Below, in pieces: positions 39,890 to 50,125 of a stretch of DNA of 64,000 nt; the first letter of the stretch is position 1; each line of letters begins with the position of its first letter. The stretch spans positions 310,001-374,000 of the forward strand of contig NZ_SRLE01000006.1 in assembly GCF_004745945.1 (NCBI RefSeq). Direction: 5' to 3'. The notes below the pieces were generated by a model. The model was not told the origin of the DNA and ran no database searches. It saw only the letters and a list, made by a program, of their open reading frames with translations. Both the position numbers and the translations under genes were made by a program. Source of the DNA: Mangrovimicrobium sediminis. Its GTDB lineage: Bacteria > Pseudomonadota > Gammaproteobacteria > Pseudomonadales > Halieaceae.

Positions 39890-40648
39890 TCAACGCCCAC
39901 TGAACCGCGGCGGACGCTTCTCCCGCTGGGCCAGGAACCCTTCCTGTAAATCCTCGGATTCCAGACAGCGCCGCGATAAACCCTGCGCGAGCTCATCGTC
40001 GATACCGCCGGCCGCGGCCTGCTGCAAAATGGACTTCATCGCCTGCACGGCGAGCGGAGCCAGCTCCCCGATACGCTGCGCCATGTCCTGGCTGAACGCC
40101 TCGAGCTGGTTGGCGAGCACCAGGTGGTCGAGGAAGCCAATATGCAGCATCGCCTCGGCATCGAACTCCTCGGCGGCGACGAGAATACGCTTGGCGAGAT
40201 TGACGCCCATGCGCTCGACGAATCGATTAATACCGCTCAGTGGATAACACAGGCCGATAGCAGCGGCGGGGACCCGCATGCGGCTACCCTCCACGCCGAT
40301 GCGAAAGTCGCAGCTGAGCGCCAGTTCCACGCCGCCCCCGAACACGTTGCCATTGAGAGCTGCGATGGTCGGAATGGCAAGCGCCGCGAGCCGGTCGGTA
40401 ACCTCCTGGAACCGGTCGCCGGTAATTTCACCGGAGCCCAACTCCTGCAGGGATGCGCCAGCACAGAAGGTCTTGTCGCCGCTGCCGGTGACCAGCAGGA
40501 CCCTGACCTGTGAGTCGCGCTCCAGGGCCTCCAGGTGATCGTGCAGCGCCTCAAGCTCCTGCTTCCCCAGGGAGTTGTGTCGTTCCGGATTATTCAGCGT
40601 GAGGTAGCCAATGTGCCCCTCTTGACGATATAGAACTGTCTCCGCCAT
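39890..40648 (-). CDS. Enoyl-CoA hydratase/isomerase family protein
   Basis: The 252-residue crotonase-fold protein has the oxyanion-hole segments CAGASLQEL and GNVFGGGVELALSCDFRI. The first catalytic Glu (GGGVELA) is present. At the place of the second Glu of true enoyl-CoA hydratases (PEI.LG) it has PAAAIG, so it may not be a classic hydratase; isomerase, lyase or other crotonase chemistry is possible. It has no beta-oxidation partner nearby. It is divergent from tag. Confidence 0.85.
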   Translation of the reverse strand: MAETVLYRQEGHIGYLTLNNPERHNSLGKQELEALHDHLEALERDSQVRVLLVTGSGDKTFCAGASLQELGSGEITGDRFQEVTDRLAALAIPTIAALNGNVFGGGVELALSCDFRIGVEGSRMRVPAAAIGLCYPLSGINRFVERMGVNLAKRILVAAEEFDAEAMLHIGFLDHLVLANQLEAFSQDMAQRIGELAPLAVQAMKSILQQAAAGGIDDELAQGLSRRCLESEDLQEGFLAQREKRPPRFSGR

Positions 40649-40776
40649 CGATTCGCCCTCGGCTCAGGAGACCGGAGTGTCGCACAGCCGGCCTCCGGTT
40701 TCCATCGACCGCGGCCCGGCTGGACAGCCCCGGGCGCCAGCACCATACTGTCCCGCCCTGTCGAGGATATCCTTTC

Positions 40777-41358
40777 ATGCCCAAAAGATGTACATGGTGC
40801 GGAGACGACCCTCTCTACGTCGCATACCACGACGAAGAATGGGGTGTACCCGTCACCGATGAGCGCACGCTCTTCGAGTTCCTGCTGCTCGAGGGCGTGC
40901 AGGCGGGCCTGTCCTGGATTACCGTTTTGCGCAAACGCGAGGCCTATCGCGAGCGCTTCGACAACTTCGAGGCAGAGAAGATTGCGCGCTACACCGACAA
41001 GCGGCTGGAAAAACTGCTGCAGGACCCGGCCATCATCCGCAATCGGCTGAAAGTCTTCGGCGCCCGGACCAATGCCCGCGCATTCCTCGAGGTACAGCAG
41101 GCGTATGGCAGTTTCGCCGACTACATGTGGGACTTCGTGGACGGCCAGCCAATCCAGAACCGCTGGAAGTCAATGCAGGACGTACCCGCGAACACGCCGC
41201 TATCGGACCGCATCAGCAAGGATATGAAAAAGCGCGGCTTCACGTTTGTCGGCACGACGATAGTGTACGCGCACATGCAGGCGACCGGCATGGTCAATGA
41301 TCACACCACGGATTGCTTTCGCCACAGGGAATGTCGCCAGCTCGCCAGGCCCGCCTAG
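40777..41358 (+). CDS. tag: DNA-3-methyladenine glycosylase I
   Basis: Tag removes 3-methyladenine from alkylated DNA. The 193-residue product starts MPKRCTWCGDD and has the zinc ligands Cys near the start, His in AYHDEEWG and the C-terminal DHTTDCFRHREC. The catalytic segment EGVQAGLSWITVLRKR and the GFTFVGTTIVYAHMQATGMVNDH end are typical. Length is normal. The MATE gene follows and probably overlaps its end. Confidence 0.95.
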   Translation: MPKRCTWCGDDPLYVAYHDEEWGVPVTDERTLFEFLLLEGVQAGLSWITVLRKREAYRERFDNFEAEKIARYTDKRLEKLLQDPAIIRNRLKVFGARTNARAFLEVQQAYGSFADYMWDFVDGQPIQNRWKSMQDVPANTPLSDRISKDMKKRGFTFVGTTIVYAHMQATGMVNDHTTDCFRHRECRQLARPA

Positions 41359-42725
41359 GTCGTCCGGCAGTGGAAGAGACTCACACCAATTCGACTGGCT
41401 CGACCTCGCGCCGCGTGTGGCAACTGGCCTGGCCTACGATCCTGTCCAACCTGTTGCTGACGACGATCCAGTTCTCCCACATCAAGATCCTGTCCGGGCT
41501 GGGGACCAGTTCCGTGGCGGCCGTCACCACCGGACACCGGGTGTTCTTCCTGGTGCAGGCGATGATGATGGGACTGTCCGTCGCCACCACCGCCATCGTG
41601 GCCCGCAACTGGGGCGCAGGCAATCGTCCCGGGGCCGAGATGGCGACCTGGACCTCCATGGCCCTGTGCGTCGCACTGGCGGCGCTGCTGACGATTCCCC
41701 TGCTGATATTCCCTCACGGTGTCGCCGCAAGCTTCGGGCTGGATGCGGAGACCACCCACCGGGCCGGTGAATTCATTTTCTGGTATGCGATCTTCTGCGT
41801 GTTCCTGTCCATCAACATGATTCTCTCCACCGCACTGCGCGCGACAGGGGATGTCATCACTCCCCTGTGGTTCCTCTTTGCAAGCGTGGTTCTAAACGTG
41901 CTCCTCGCCTACTGGCTGACCTACGGCAGCTTCGGCCTGCCGCGGATGGGCATCGCGGGGACCGCACTCGGTGGCGGGCTGGCCGCGGGTATCACTGCCG
42001 TGCTCTTCACGCTGCGCTGGTGGCGCGGCAAGTTCACGCTGGGTGCAGTCAAACGCTGGCACATCGACCCGACGATAACCCGCCAGATCATCCAGATCGG
42101 CACGCCTGCCATCATTGAGCAGGGTTTCATTCAGTTCGCCATGCTGGCCTTCTTCCTGATCCTGGGCCAGTACGGCACCGAGGCCTACGCGGCCTACGGC
42201 ATCGGCATCAGCGTGGTGTCGTTTTCCCTGGTCGTAGCCTTCGGTTTCGGTATCGCCACCGCAACCCTGGTGGGCCAGCAACTGGGCGCCGGTGACCCAA
42301 AGTCGGCGATGGCCGCGGGCTGGCGCGGCCTGCGCATGGCGATTGCGGCGATGGTGTTCTTCTCCGTGTTGCTGGCCATTTACGCGGAGGAACTGGCCGG
42401 TTTCATGATCGAAGACCCGGAGGCGGTACGGCTGACCGTGATATTCATCTACCTGATCGCCCTCTCGCAACCGGTCATGGCTATCGAGATCACCCTCGCC
42501 GCGGCACTGCGCGGCGCCGGCGACACGCGCTTCCCCCTTGTCAACACCATCATCGGCATGATCGCCGGGCGACTCATACCGGCGGTGATTTTCGTCGTGC
42601 TGGATATGTCGATCTACTGGATGTTCGCGACAACGCTCTTCGACTTCGGCATCAAGGCGGTACTTATCGTGCACCGCTACCGGGCCGGCCACTGGCTGTA
42701 CCTGAAGCTCTCTACTCAGCGGTAG
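41331..42725 (+). CDS. MATE family efflux transporter
   Basis: The product of about 464 residues has twelve hydrophobic segments in the MATE arrangement, which exports drugs or metabolites in exchange for Na+ or H+. Segments such as TTIQFSHIKILSGLGTSSVAAV and EITLAAALRGAGDTRFPL are typical. The start is uncertain: ATG at 41331 overlaps tag, and GTG at 41370 lies just after the tag stop with an AGG site 10 nt upstream. The last 10 nt overlap the convergent phosphatase gene. The substrate is unknown. Confidence 0.88.
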   Translation: MSPARQARLGRPAVEETHTNSTGSTSRRVWQLAWPTILSNLLLTTIQFSHIKILSGLGTSSVAAVTTGHRVFFLVQAMMMGLSVATTAIVARNWGAGNRPGAEMATWTSMALCVALAALLTIPLLIFPHGVAASFGLDAETTHRAGEFIFWYAIFCVFLSINMILSTALRATGDVITPLWFLFASVVLNVLLAYWLTYGSFGLPRMGIAGTALGGGLAAGITAVLFTLRWWRGKFTLGAVKRWHIDPTITRQIIQIGTPAIIEQGFIQFAMLAFFLILGQYGTEAYAAYGIGISVVSFSLVVAFGFGIATATLVGQQLGAGDPKSAMAAGWRGLRMAIAAMVFFSVLLAIYAEELAGFMIEDPEAVRLTVIFIYLIALSQPVMAIEITLAAALRGAGDTRFPLVNTIIGMIAGRLIPAVIFVVLDMSIYWMFATTLFDFGIKAVLIVHRYRAGHWLYLKLSTQR

Positions 42726-43423
42726 CTCAGCAGTTCCTCGTTGTACTGCTCGCCCAGTAACTGCAGGAAGGAGCGATCGTTGAAGTAGGACAGCGAGACG
42801 CGCTGGCCGGAGAAGAACAACTGCGTAATGGAGCAGTTGAAGATGGGCTCGTAGAAACGGTACACCGCCGTGCCGTCCAGCCCCAGCACACCGGCGACAA
42901 TCGTTGCAATCGTACCACCGGAGGTGAACAGCGCCACACTGCGCCCACTGCCTTCGGATTGCATGAGTTCGCCAAGGGCCAGATCCAGCGCTTCACGGTA
43001 GTCCGCCCACGCCTGGATGCCGAACGCGCTGCAGTCCTGCGTCACCCAGTGATTGAAGATGGCACGCAAGACCTTCTGGTAGCTCTTGCTGTCATCGTGC
43101 GAGCGCGCCAGCAGCGCCGCGAGTTCCGGGTCGGAGGCGGCCAGGTGTGGCCCGAGGGTCTCGAACTGCTCGTCGTTGCGAATCTCATTGAACCGCGCGT
43201 CCACGGTGACGGGCACGGAACCACCGAGTTCCGCCAGGGCCAGTTCGCAGGTTTCACGCTGGCGCCGCAGCTCACCGCTGTAGGCCGCATCCAGTTGTAT
43301 ACCGCTGCGGCGCAGGTACTCGCCGGTGCGACTGGCCTGCAGCCGGCCCAGCGGCGAAAGCCGGTCGTAATCCTCTGTGCCGAACGAGGCCTGCCCGTGG
43401 CGTATCAGGTACAGCGTCGACAT
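42716..43423 (-). CDS. Histidine phosphatase family protein (phosphoglycerate mutase-like)
   Basis: The 235-residue protein begins MSTLYLIRHGQASFGTEDYD, with the catalytic RHG motif. A second His would be expected in the LFTSGGTIATIVAGVLGL region, which here reads SGG rather than the usual SHG, so that His may be replaced. The substrate is unknown; it might be a phospho-sugar or a protein phosphate. Its ATG overlaps the aceK stop by 1 nt (TGATG), so it belongs to the aceK operon. Confidence 0.85.
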   Translation of the reverse strand: MSTLYLIRHGQASFGTEDYDRLSPLGRLQASRTGEYLRRSGIQLDAAYSGELRRQRETCELALAELGGSVPVTVDARFNEIRNDEQFETLGPHLAASDPELAALLARSHDDSKSYQKVLRAIFNHWVTQDCSAFGIQAWADYREALDLALGELMQSEGSGRSVALFTSGGTIATIVAGVLGLDGTAVYRFYEPIFNCSITQLFFSGQRVSLSYFNDRSFLQLLGEQYNEELLSYR

Positions 43424-45150
43424 CAGTCAGCCACCCCGCGATCGAAGCGCAGCTTGCGTCGGTAGGGGAAAAAGCTCTCGATGTAGCCGCTGCTCACCTG
43501 CTCCTGCAGGCCGCGCCAGAAGCTGGCGGCATAGATATCGCTGTGCATGCTGTCGAAGACCTTGCGCGCACGCTGGTTGCCGGAGAAGAACAGCCGGAAT
43601 TCCTCGGGAAAAATATCGTTCGGGCCAACGGTATACCAGGGCTTGCTGGCCATTTCCTCGGCCTCGGTACGCGGCTTGGGAATTTCGCGGAAGTTGCACT
43701 CGGTCAGCGGTTGGATCTCGTCGTAATCGTAGAACACCACCCGCCCGTGACGGGTGACGCCGAAATTCTTCAGCAGCATGTCGCCGGGAAATATATTCGC
43801 CGCGGCCAGTTGCTTGATCGCATTGCCGTACTCGTCCATCACCGCCACCACCTGTTCGTCAGTGGCCTTCTGCAGGTAGAGATTGAGCGGGGTCATGCGC
43901 CGCTCCACGTAGACGTGGCGAATCACCAGCGCCTTGCCGTGCTCCTCGATCAGCGACGGGGCCACTTCGAGCAACTCCTCCATGAGCTCATCGGAGAAAC
44001 GCTCGCGGGCGAACGCCAGGTTGGTGAACTCCTGGGTATCCGCCATGCGCCCGGCGCGGTCCCAGCGCTTTACCAGGCGGTACTTCTCCTTGACCTGCTC
44101 GCGGGTCATCTCCTTGGGCGGTGTGAAGCGGTCCTTGATGATCTTGAACACGAAGTCGTAGGACGGCAACGTGAACACGCTCATCACCATGCCCTTGATA
44201 CCCGGGGCGATGATGAACTTGTCCGTGGTGCTGGTCATATGGCGGAAGGCACAGCGGTAGTAATAGGTCTTGCCGTGCTTGTTGTGCCCCATGGCGCTGT
44301 AGATTTCCGAGATCGGCTTGGCCGGCATCAGCTGCTGCAGGAACAACACGTACTGCGAGGGAATCGAGGCGTTGACGAAAAAGTAGGAGCGGGTAAAGCT
44401 GAAAATGACACTGAGCTTGTCCGAGCCGAACAGGATCGTGTCCACGTACACGCCGCCGCTTTCGTTGTGCAGTATCGGCAGCACCATGGGCATGGTCTTG
44501 CCATCACTGACAATGCGCCCCACCACGTAGGCGCTCTTGTTGCGGAAGAAATGCGGCTCCAGCACATGGAACTCGACGCCCTCCCCGGCGAGGTCCAGGC
44601 GCGGCGCGACATAGCTTTCTATCGCCGCGACAAGATTGCGTATATCGCGTTCGCGATCCTCGAAGGGCAGGTCGAATGCGTAGTCCTCGAGCACAGCTGC
44701 CAGCAACGCACCGAGATCGCCGCGCAACCGATAGGTGCGGTAGACGCGACTGACATCCGCCGGCGGCATGTCGCCGCGCGGCGAGAACACGAAGGCGTAC
44801 TCGTCGCGAATCTGGTGGTGGTCGAACACCGCACAGAACACGGAGTTGTAGAAGGTTTCCGCGATCTCGAAATTGTCGTGGTCCTCGATCAGCCGCGAGT
44901 AGATGGCCTTGGCCTCGCGCCAGAACTCGAAATCGCGCAGCCGCTCGCCGGCGATAAGTTCGACATAGGTATTAACCTGGATGGTCTTTTCCTTGTACAG
45001 GTCGATACGCTGGCGCGAGGCTTCCTGCATGCCGGGCCAGTCGGCGTTCTCGAAACGGCTGCGCGCCGCCAGGGTGATGTTCTGGAACTCGGCGAAGTAG
45101 GCTTCAAAGCCGTTGAGTATGGTTCGCGCGAAGCGCTCCTGGCGTAACAA
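43423..45150 (-). CDS. aceK: Isocitrate dehydrogenase kinase/phosphatase
   Basis: AceK reversibly phosphorylates isocitrate dehydrogenase, steering isocitrate to the glyoxylate bypass. The 575-residue product matches over its length, with the ATP-binding segment APGIKGMVMSVFTLPSYDFV, YGNAIKQLAAANIFPGDMLLKNFGV and FYDYDEIQPLTECNFREIP. AceK has both activities in one site. It follows the SDR gene with a 10-nt gap. aceA and aceB are not in the window, so this aceK is detached from the ace operon. Confidence 0.96.
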   Translation of the reverse strand: MLRQERFARTILNGFEAYFAEFQNITLAARSRFENADWPGMQEASRQRIDLYKEKTIQVNTYVELIAGERLRDFEFWREAKAIYSRLIEDHDNFEIAETFYNSVFCAVFDHHQIRDEYAFVFSPRGDMPPADVSRVYRTYRLRGDLGALLAAVLEDYAFDLPFEDRERDIRNLVAAIESYVAPRLDLAGEGVEFHVLEPHFFRNKSAYVVGRIVSDGKTMPMVLPILHNESGGVYVDTILFGSDKLSVIFSFTRSYFFVNASIPSQYVLFLQQLMPAKPISEIYSAMGHNKHGKTYYYRCAFRHMTSTTDKFIIAPGIKGMVMSVFTLPSYDFVFKIIKDRFTPPKEMTREQVKEKYRLVKRWDRAGRMADTQEFTNLAFARERFSDELMEELLEVAPSLIEEHGKALVIRHVYVERRMTPLNLYLQKATDEQVVAVMDEYGNAIKQLAAANIFPGDMLLKNFGVTRHGRVVFYDYDEIQPLTECNFREIPKPRTEAEEMASKPWYTVGPNDIFPEEFRLFFSGNQRARKVFDSMHSDIYAASFWRGLQEQVSSGYIESFFPYRRKLRFDRGVAD

Positions 45151-45160
45151 GCTCGAGCCC

Positions 45161-45976
45161 TCAGTGACCGGTGCTGCCGAAGCCCACCTTGCGGCGCAGC
45201 TTGCGCATACCGCCCAACCAGCGCTCGTAGTCAGCGGCCTTAGCCTGGCGATACTGTTCTACATTGGGGTGCGGCAGGATCAGGAAACGCTCGGCGGCGA
45301 CACCCTCCATCGCAGCAGCAGCGACCGCCTCGGCGGAGAGCACGCCATCCACGCTGGCAGCACTGCCGGCGCCGGCGCGGGCGCCGTCGGACATGTCATC
45401 CACCATACCGGTGGCCACCGCCTGCGGGCACAGCACCGACACCTTGATGCCGTCGTCACCGTGGGTAATCGCCAGCGCCTCGGCGAAACCGATGGCGGCG
45501 TGCTTGGTGGTGGAATAGGCCGCATCGGCAATCTGGTTGAGCAGCCCCGCCGCCGAGGCCGTATTAAGGAAGTAGCCGGAACCGCGCTCGAGCATCCCCG
45601 GCAGGCAGGCCCGGGCGGCGTAGACATGGGCCATCACGTGGATCTCCCACATCGCCTGCCAGGTACCGTTGGGGGCGGAGGTCGCCCACCAGGGCTCCCC
45701 GTCCAGCGCAATGATCCCTGCGTTACTGCAGAACAGGTCGACAGCGCCGTGGTCGTTCTCAACCTGCCGCACGACGTCGGCAATCGCCGCCTCGTCGCGC
45801 ACGTTGAGGGCATAGTGATCGCCCCCGACCATCTCGGCGACAGTACGGGCGCCGTCGCCATCCAGGTCGGTGACCACCACCTTGCCTGCGCCCGCCGCGT
45901 GGGCCGCCAGCGCCAGGGCGCGTCCGATACCGGCTGCAGCGCCGGTCACGATCACCACCTTGCCGGCGATATCCAT
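45161..45976 (-). CDS. Short-chain dehydrogenase/reductase
   Basis: The 271-residue classical SDR has the cofactor motif VTGAAAGIGRALAL (TGxxxGxG), a CSNAGI motif, Ser in LNTASAAGLL and catalytic YSTTKHA (YxxxK). An Asp at the end of strand 2 (VVTDLDGDGA) suggests NAD+ preference. The substrate is unknown. It overlaps the LLM oxidoreductase gene by 1 nt (TGATG), so the two are probably co-translated and may act in the same pathway. Confidence 0.9.
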   Translation of the reverse strand: MDIAGKVVIVTGAAAGIGRALALAAHAAGAGKVVVTDLDGDGARTVAEMVGGDHYALNVRDEAAIADVVRQVENDHGAVDLFCSNAGIIALDGEPWWATSAPNGTWQAMWEIHVMAHVYAARACLPGMLERGSGYFLNTASAAGLLNQIADAAYSTTKHAAIGFAEALAITHGDDGIKVSVLCPQAVATGMVDDMSDGARAGAGSAASVDGVLSAEAVAAAAMEGVAAERFLILPHPNVEQYRQAKAADYERWLGGMRKLRRKVGFGSTGH

Positions 45977-47016
45977 CAGAGGATTTCCGAGGCGAAGAAC
46001 TCCAGCACGCTCGGGTCGTGAACGCCGAGCAACAGGGTACCGATCTCGCCGCGCTCGCCCGCTTCCTTCCAGGGCACCAGGCGCTCGCGTATGCGCTCGC
46101 GCGGCCCTACCAGGGCGACCGCATCCACCAGTTCCGTGGGCACCGCGGCGCAGGCCTCGGCGTGCTTGCCGGCCAGGTACAGGTCCTGGATCTCATCCGC
46201 CGCCTCGGCAAATCCCAGGCGCGCCGCGTAGTCGTGGTAGAAATTCTTGCCCTTGGCGCCCATGCCGCCGATGTACAGGGCCAGGCCCGGGCGCAGGGAG
46301 TCGATGCCCGCCGCCACGTCGTCGTTGACCGCCACGAACACGAAGGGCGAGATGTCGAAGTTGTCCAGCGACTTTCCGCCGCCGGCCTTGGCGAAGCCCG
46401 CCTCGAGGTGCTCGCCCAGCACGTGGAACTGCCGCGGGTCCATCCACACCGGGAACACGCCGTCGGCCATCTCGCCGGCGCAGCGCAGTCCGGCCGGGGT
46501 GATGGAGGCGGTGTAGATGGGAATGTTCGGGCTGGGGTCCAGGATGGACTTCAGCGGCTTGCCGAGGCCCGTGGTGCCGGGGCCGCAGTTCGGCATCTGG
46601 TAGATATCCCCCTGGAATTCCACCGGCCCTTCGCGCGCCATGATCGCGCGCATGATCTTGATGTACTCGCGTGTGCGGGTCACCGGCTTGCCATAGGGCA
46701 CGCCATGCCAGCCTTCGACCACCTGGGGACCGGAGGCGCCGAGTCCGGCAATAAAGCGACCGCCGGACATCTGGTCCAGGGACATGGCCGTCATCGCCGC
46801 CATCGCCGGCGTGCGCGCCGGCATCTGCATGATTGCCGTGCCCACACGAATTTTTTCGGTCTGCGCCAGGATCCAGGTCGCCGCGGTGACCGCGTCGTTA
46901 CCGTAGGACTCCGCGGTCCACACCGAGTCGTAACCCATGGATTCCGCCTGTCGGATCAGGTCCAGCGGCAGGTGAATGCGTTTGCCCGAATAGCCCAGCA
47001 ATATGCCCAGTCGCAT
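45976..47016 (-). CDS. LLM-class flavin-dependent oxidoreductase
   Basis: The 346-residue luciferase-like TIM-barrel protein has GILLGYSGKRIHLPLDLI, VWTAESYGNDAVTAATWILA, GTAIMQMPARTPAM and FIAGLGASGPQVVEGWHG. It resembles the group often labelled F420-dependent; in a gammaproteobacterium FMN or F420 cannot be decided from sequence. The ATG at 47016 has a GAGGGGA ribosome site, so the longer open frame is not used. It heads an operon with the SDR gene, aceK and the phosphatase. Confidence 0.89.
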   Translation of the reverse strand: MRLGILLGYSGKRIHLPLDLIRQAESMGYDSVWTAESYGNDAVTAATWILAQTEKIRVGTAIMQMPARTPAMAAMTAMSLDQMSGGRFIAGLGASGPQVVEGWHGVPYGKPVTRTREYIKIMRAIMAREGPVEFQGDIYQMPNCGPGTTGLGKPLKSILDPSPNIPIYTASITPAGLRCAGEMADGVFPVWMDPRQFHVLGEHLEAGFAKAGGGKSLDNFDISPFVFVAVNDDVAAGIDSLRPGLALYIGGMGAKGKNFYHDYAARLGFAEAADEIQDLYLAGKHAEACAAVPTELVDAVALVGPRERIRERLVPWKEAGERGEIGTLLLGVHDPSVLEFFASEIL

Positions 47017-47181
47017 ACTCAGTCTCCCCTCGAAGATTCGCCGCGTCCGCTGCGGAACGTGCAGTAGTGTAGCCAAAAGCCCGAAGAAAACTTACCGGTT
47101 GGGCGTGCGGGACTCAATGTTGACAGCGATCACCAGAGTTGACCCCAGCGCCCGCCCCCCGGTACTGGCCGGGAAGACAGG

Positions 47182-48036
47182 TCAGTAGAGCAGGCTGTAA
47201 AGCTTGCGCTGGTACTCCGCGGCCAGCGGGTCGCCCTTGCCCAGGCTGGCGATGGTATCCAACAGCGCTTTTTTGGTGGCGCCGTCGGCGTGGTTGAGGT
47301 CCTTGCGCAGGATAGTGATCAGGTGCTCCAGCGCGTCCTTGAACATTCCGGCGTCGGTGCATTGCACCGCCAGTTGGTGGCGCACGTCGAGGTCGTCGGG
47401 GTTCTCCGCGAGCTGTTTCTCCAGCGCCTCCACCTCCGGCGACCTGGCCGCCTCGCGGCGAATCTCCAGCAGCGCGCGCAGTTGTTCGTAGTTGGCGTCC
47501 TGGTCGGCCAGGCGGATACCGTCCAGCAATTGCTCCGCCTCTTCCAGGCGCTTGCTTTCGATCAGGGCGCGCACGTACAGCCAGGTCACTTCGAGTTTCT
47601 GGCCGGACTCCTCCCAGGCCTGGCGCAGCGGTGTCAGTGCACTGGCGAAATCGCCCTGCTCCATCGCTTCCTGCGCCATCTGCAGCAGGCCGTCCCAGGC
47701 GCTGGGCAGGTAGGGTTCCAGCATCTGGCGCACCGCACTCTCCGGCTGCGCACCGGCGAAGCCATCGACCGGCTGGCCGTTGAGCATCACCACGACCGTA
47801 GGCAGGCTGCGCACACCGAACTGCTGGGCGATCATCGCCTGCTCGTCGGCGTTGACCTTGGCCAACAGCAGCGCGCCCTTGTACTCCTGTGCGATCTTCT
47901 CGAGCATCGGCATCAGGGTCTTGCACGGCGCGCACCAGTCGGCCCAGAAATCCACCAGCACGGGGCGCTTGTGGGATTCGTCGATGAGCATCGCCGCCGC
48001 GTTGGTCTCATCGATATTGACGATGTAGTCAGTCAA
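47182..48036 (-). CDS. cnoX: Thioredoxin-like chaperone CnoX (YbbN)
   Basis: The 284-residue product has an N-terminal thioredoxin domain with WADWCAPCKTLMP and a C-terminal TPR-like region. This is the CnoX/YbbN architecture, a chaperedoxin that protects substrates and hands them to GroEL or DnaK. E. coli CnoX lacks the full CxxC; this one keeps CAPC, so it may also have reductase activity. It lies 19 nt downstream of dapB in the heat-shock gene string. Confidence 0.92.
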   Translation of the reverse strand: MTDYIVNIDETNAAAMLIDESHKRPVLVDFWADWCAPCKTLMPMLEKIAQEYKGALLLAKVNADEQAMIAQQFGVRSLPTVVVMLNGQPVDGFAGAQPESAVRQMLEPYLPSAWDGLLQMAQEAMEQGDFASALTPLRQAWEESGQKLEVTWLYVRALIESKRLEEAEQLLDGIRLADQDANYEQLRALLEIRREAARSPEVEALEKQLAENPDDLDVRHQLAVQCTDAGMFKDALEHLITILRKDLNHADGATKKALLDTIASLGKGDPLAAEYQRKLYSLLY

Positions 48037-48055
48037 GGTCAGTCACTCCCGTGGT

Positions 48056-49998
<1,943 letters not shown>

Positions 49999-50033
49999 AG
50001 TTTTAGCGCACTGACCTGGGAATCCTGAAACAA

Positions 50034-50059
50034 CCACGCAGGCAACGTGGCCTGCGTGG
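50034..50059 (-). terminator. Hairpin between dnaK and dnaJ
   Basis: CCACGCAGGC and GCCTGCGTGG make a perfect 10-bp stem with a 6-nt loop. On the transcribed strand it is followed by TTGTTTC, a weak T-tract. It could partly terminate or process the dnaK-dnaJ mRNA, lowering dnaJ relative to dnaK. Confidence 0.55.
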
Positions 50060-50125
50060 TCTGGTAACGACCGCTAGCGGCCGTCGCATTCGTACGAAGC
50101 CGGCGCGCGGGGCGCCGGGTCCGGT

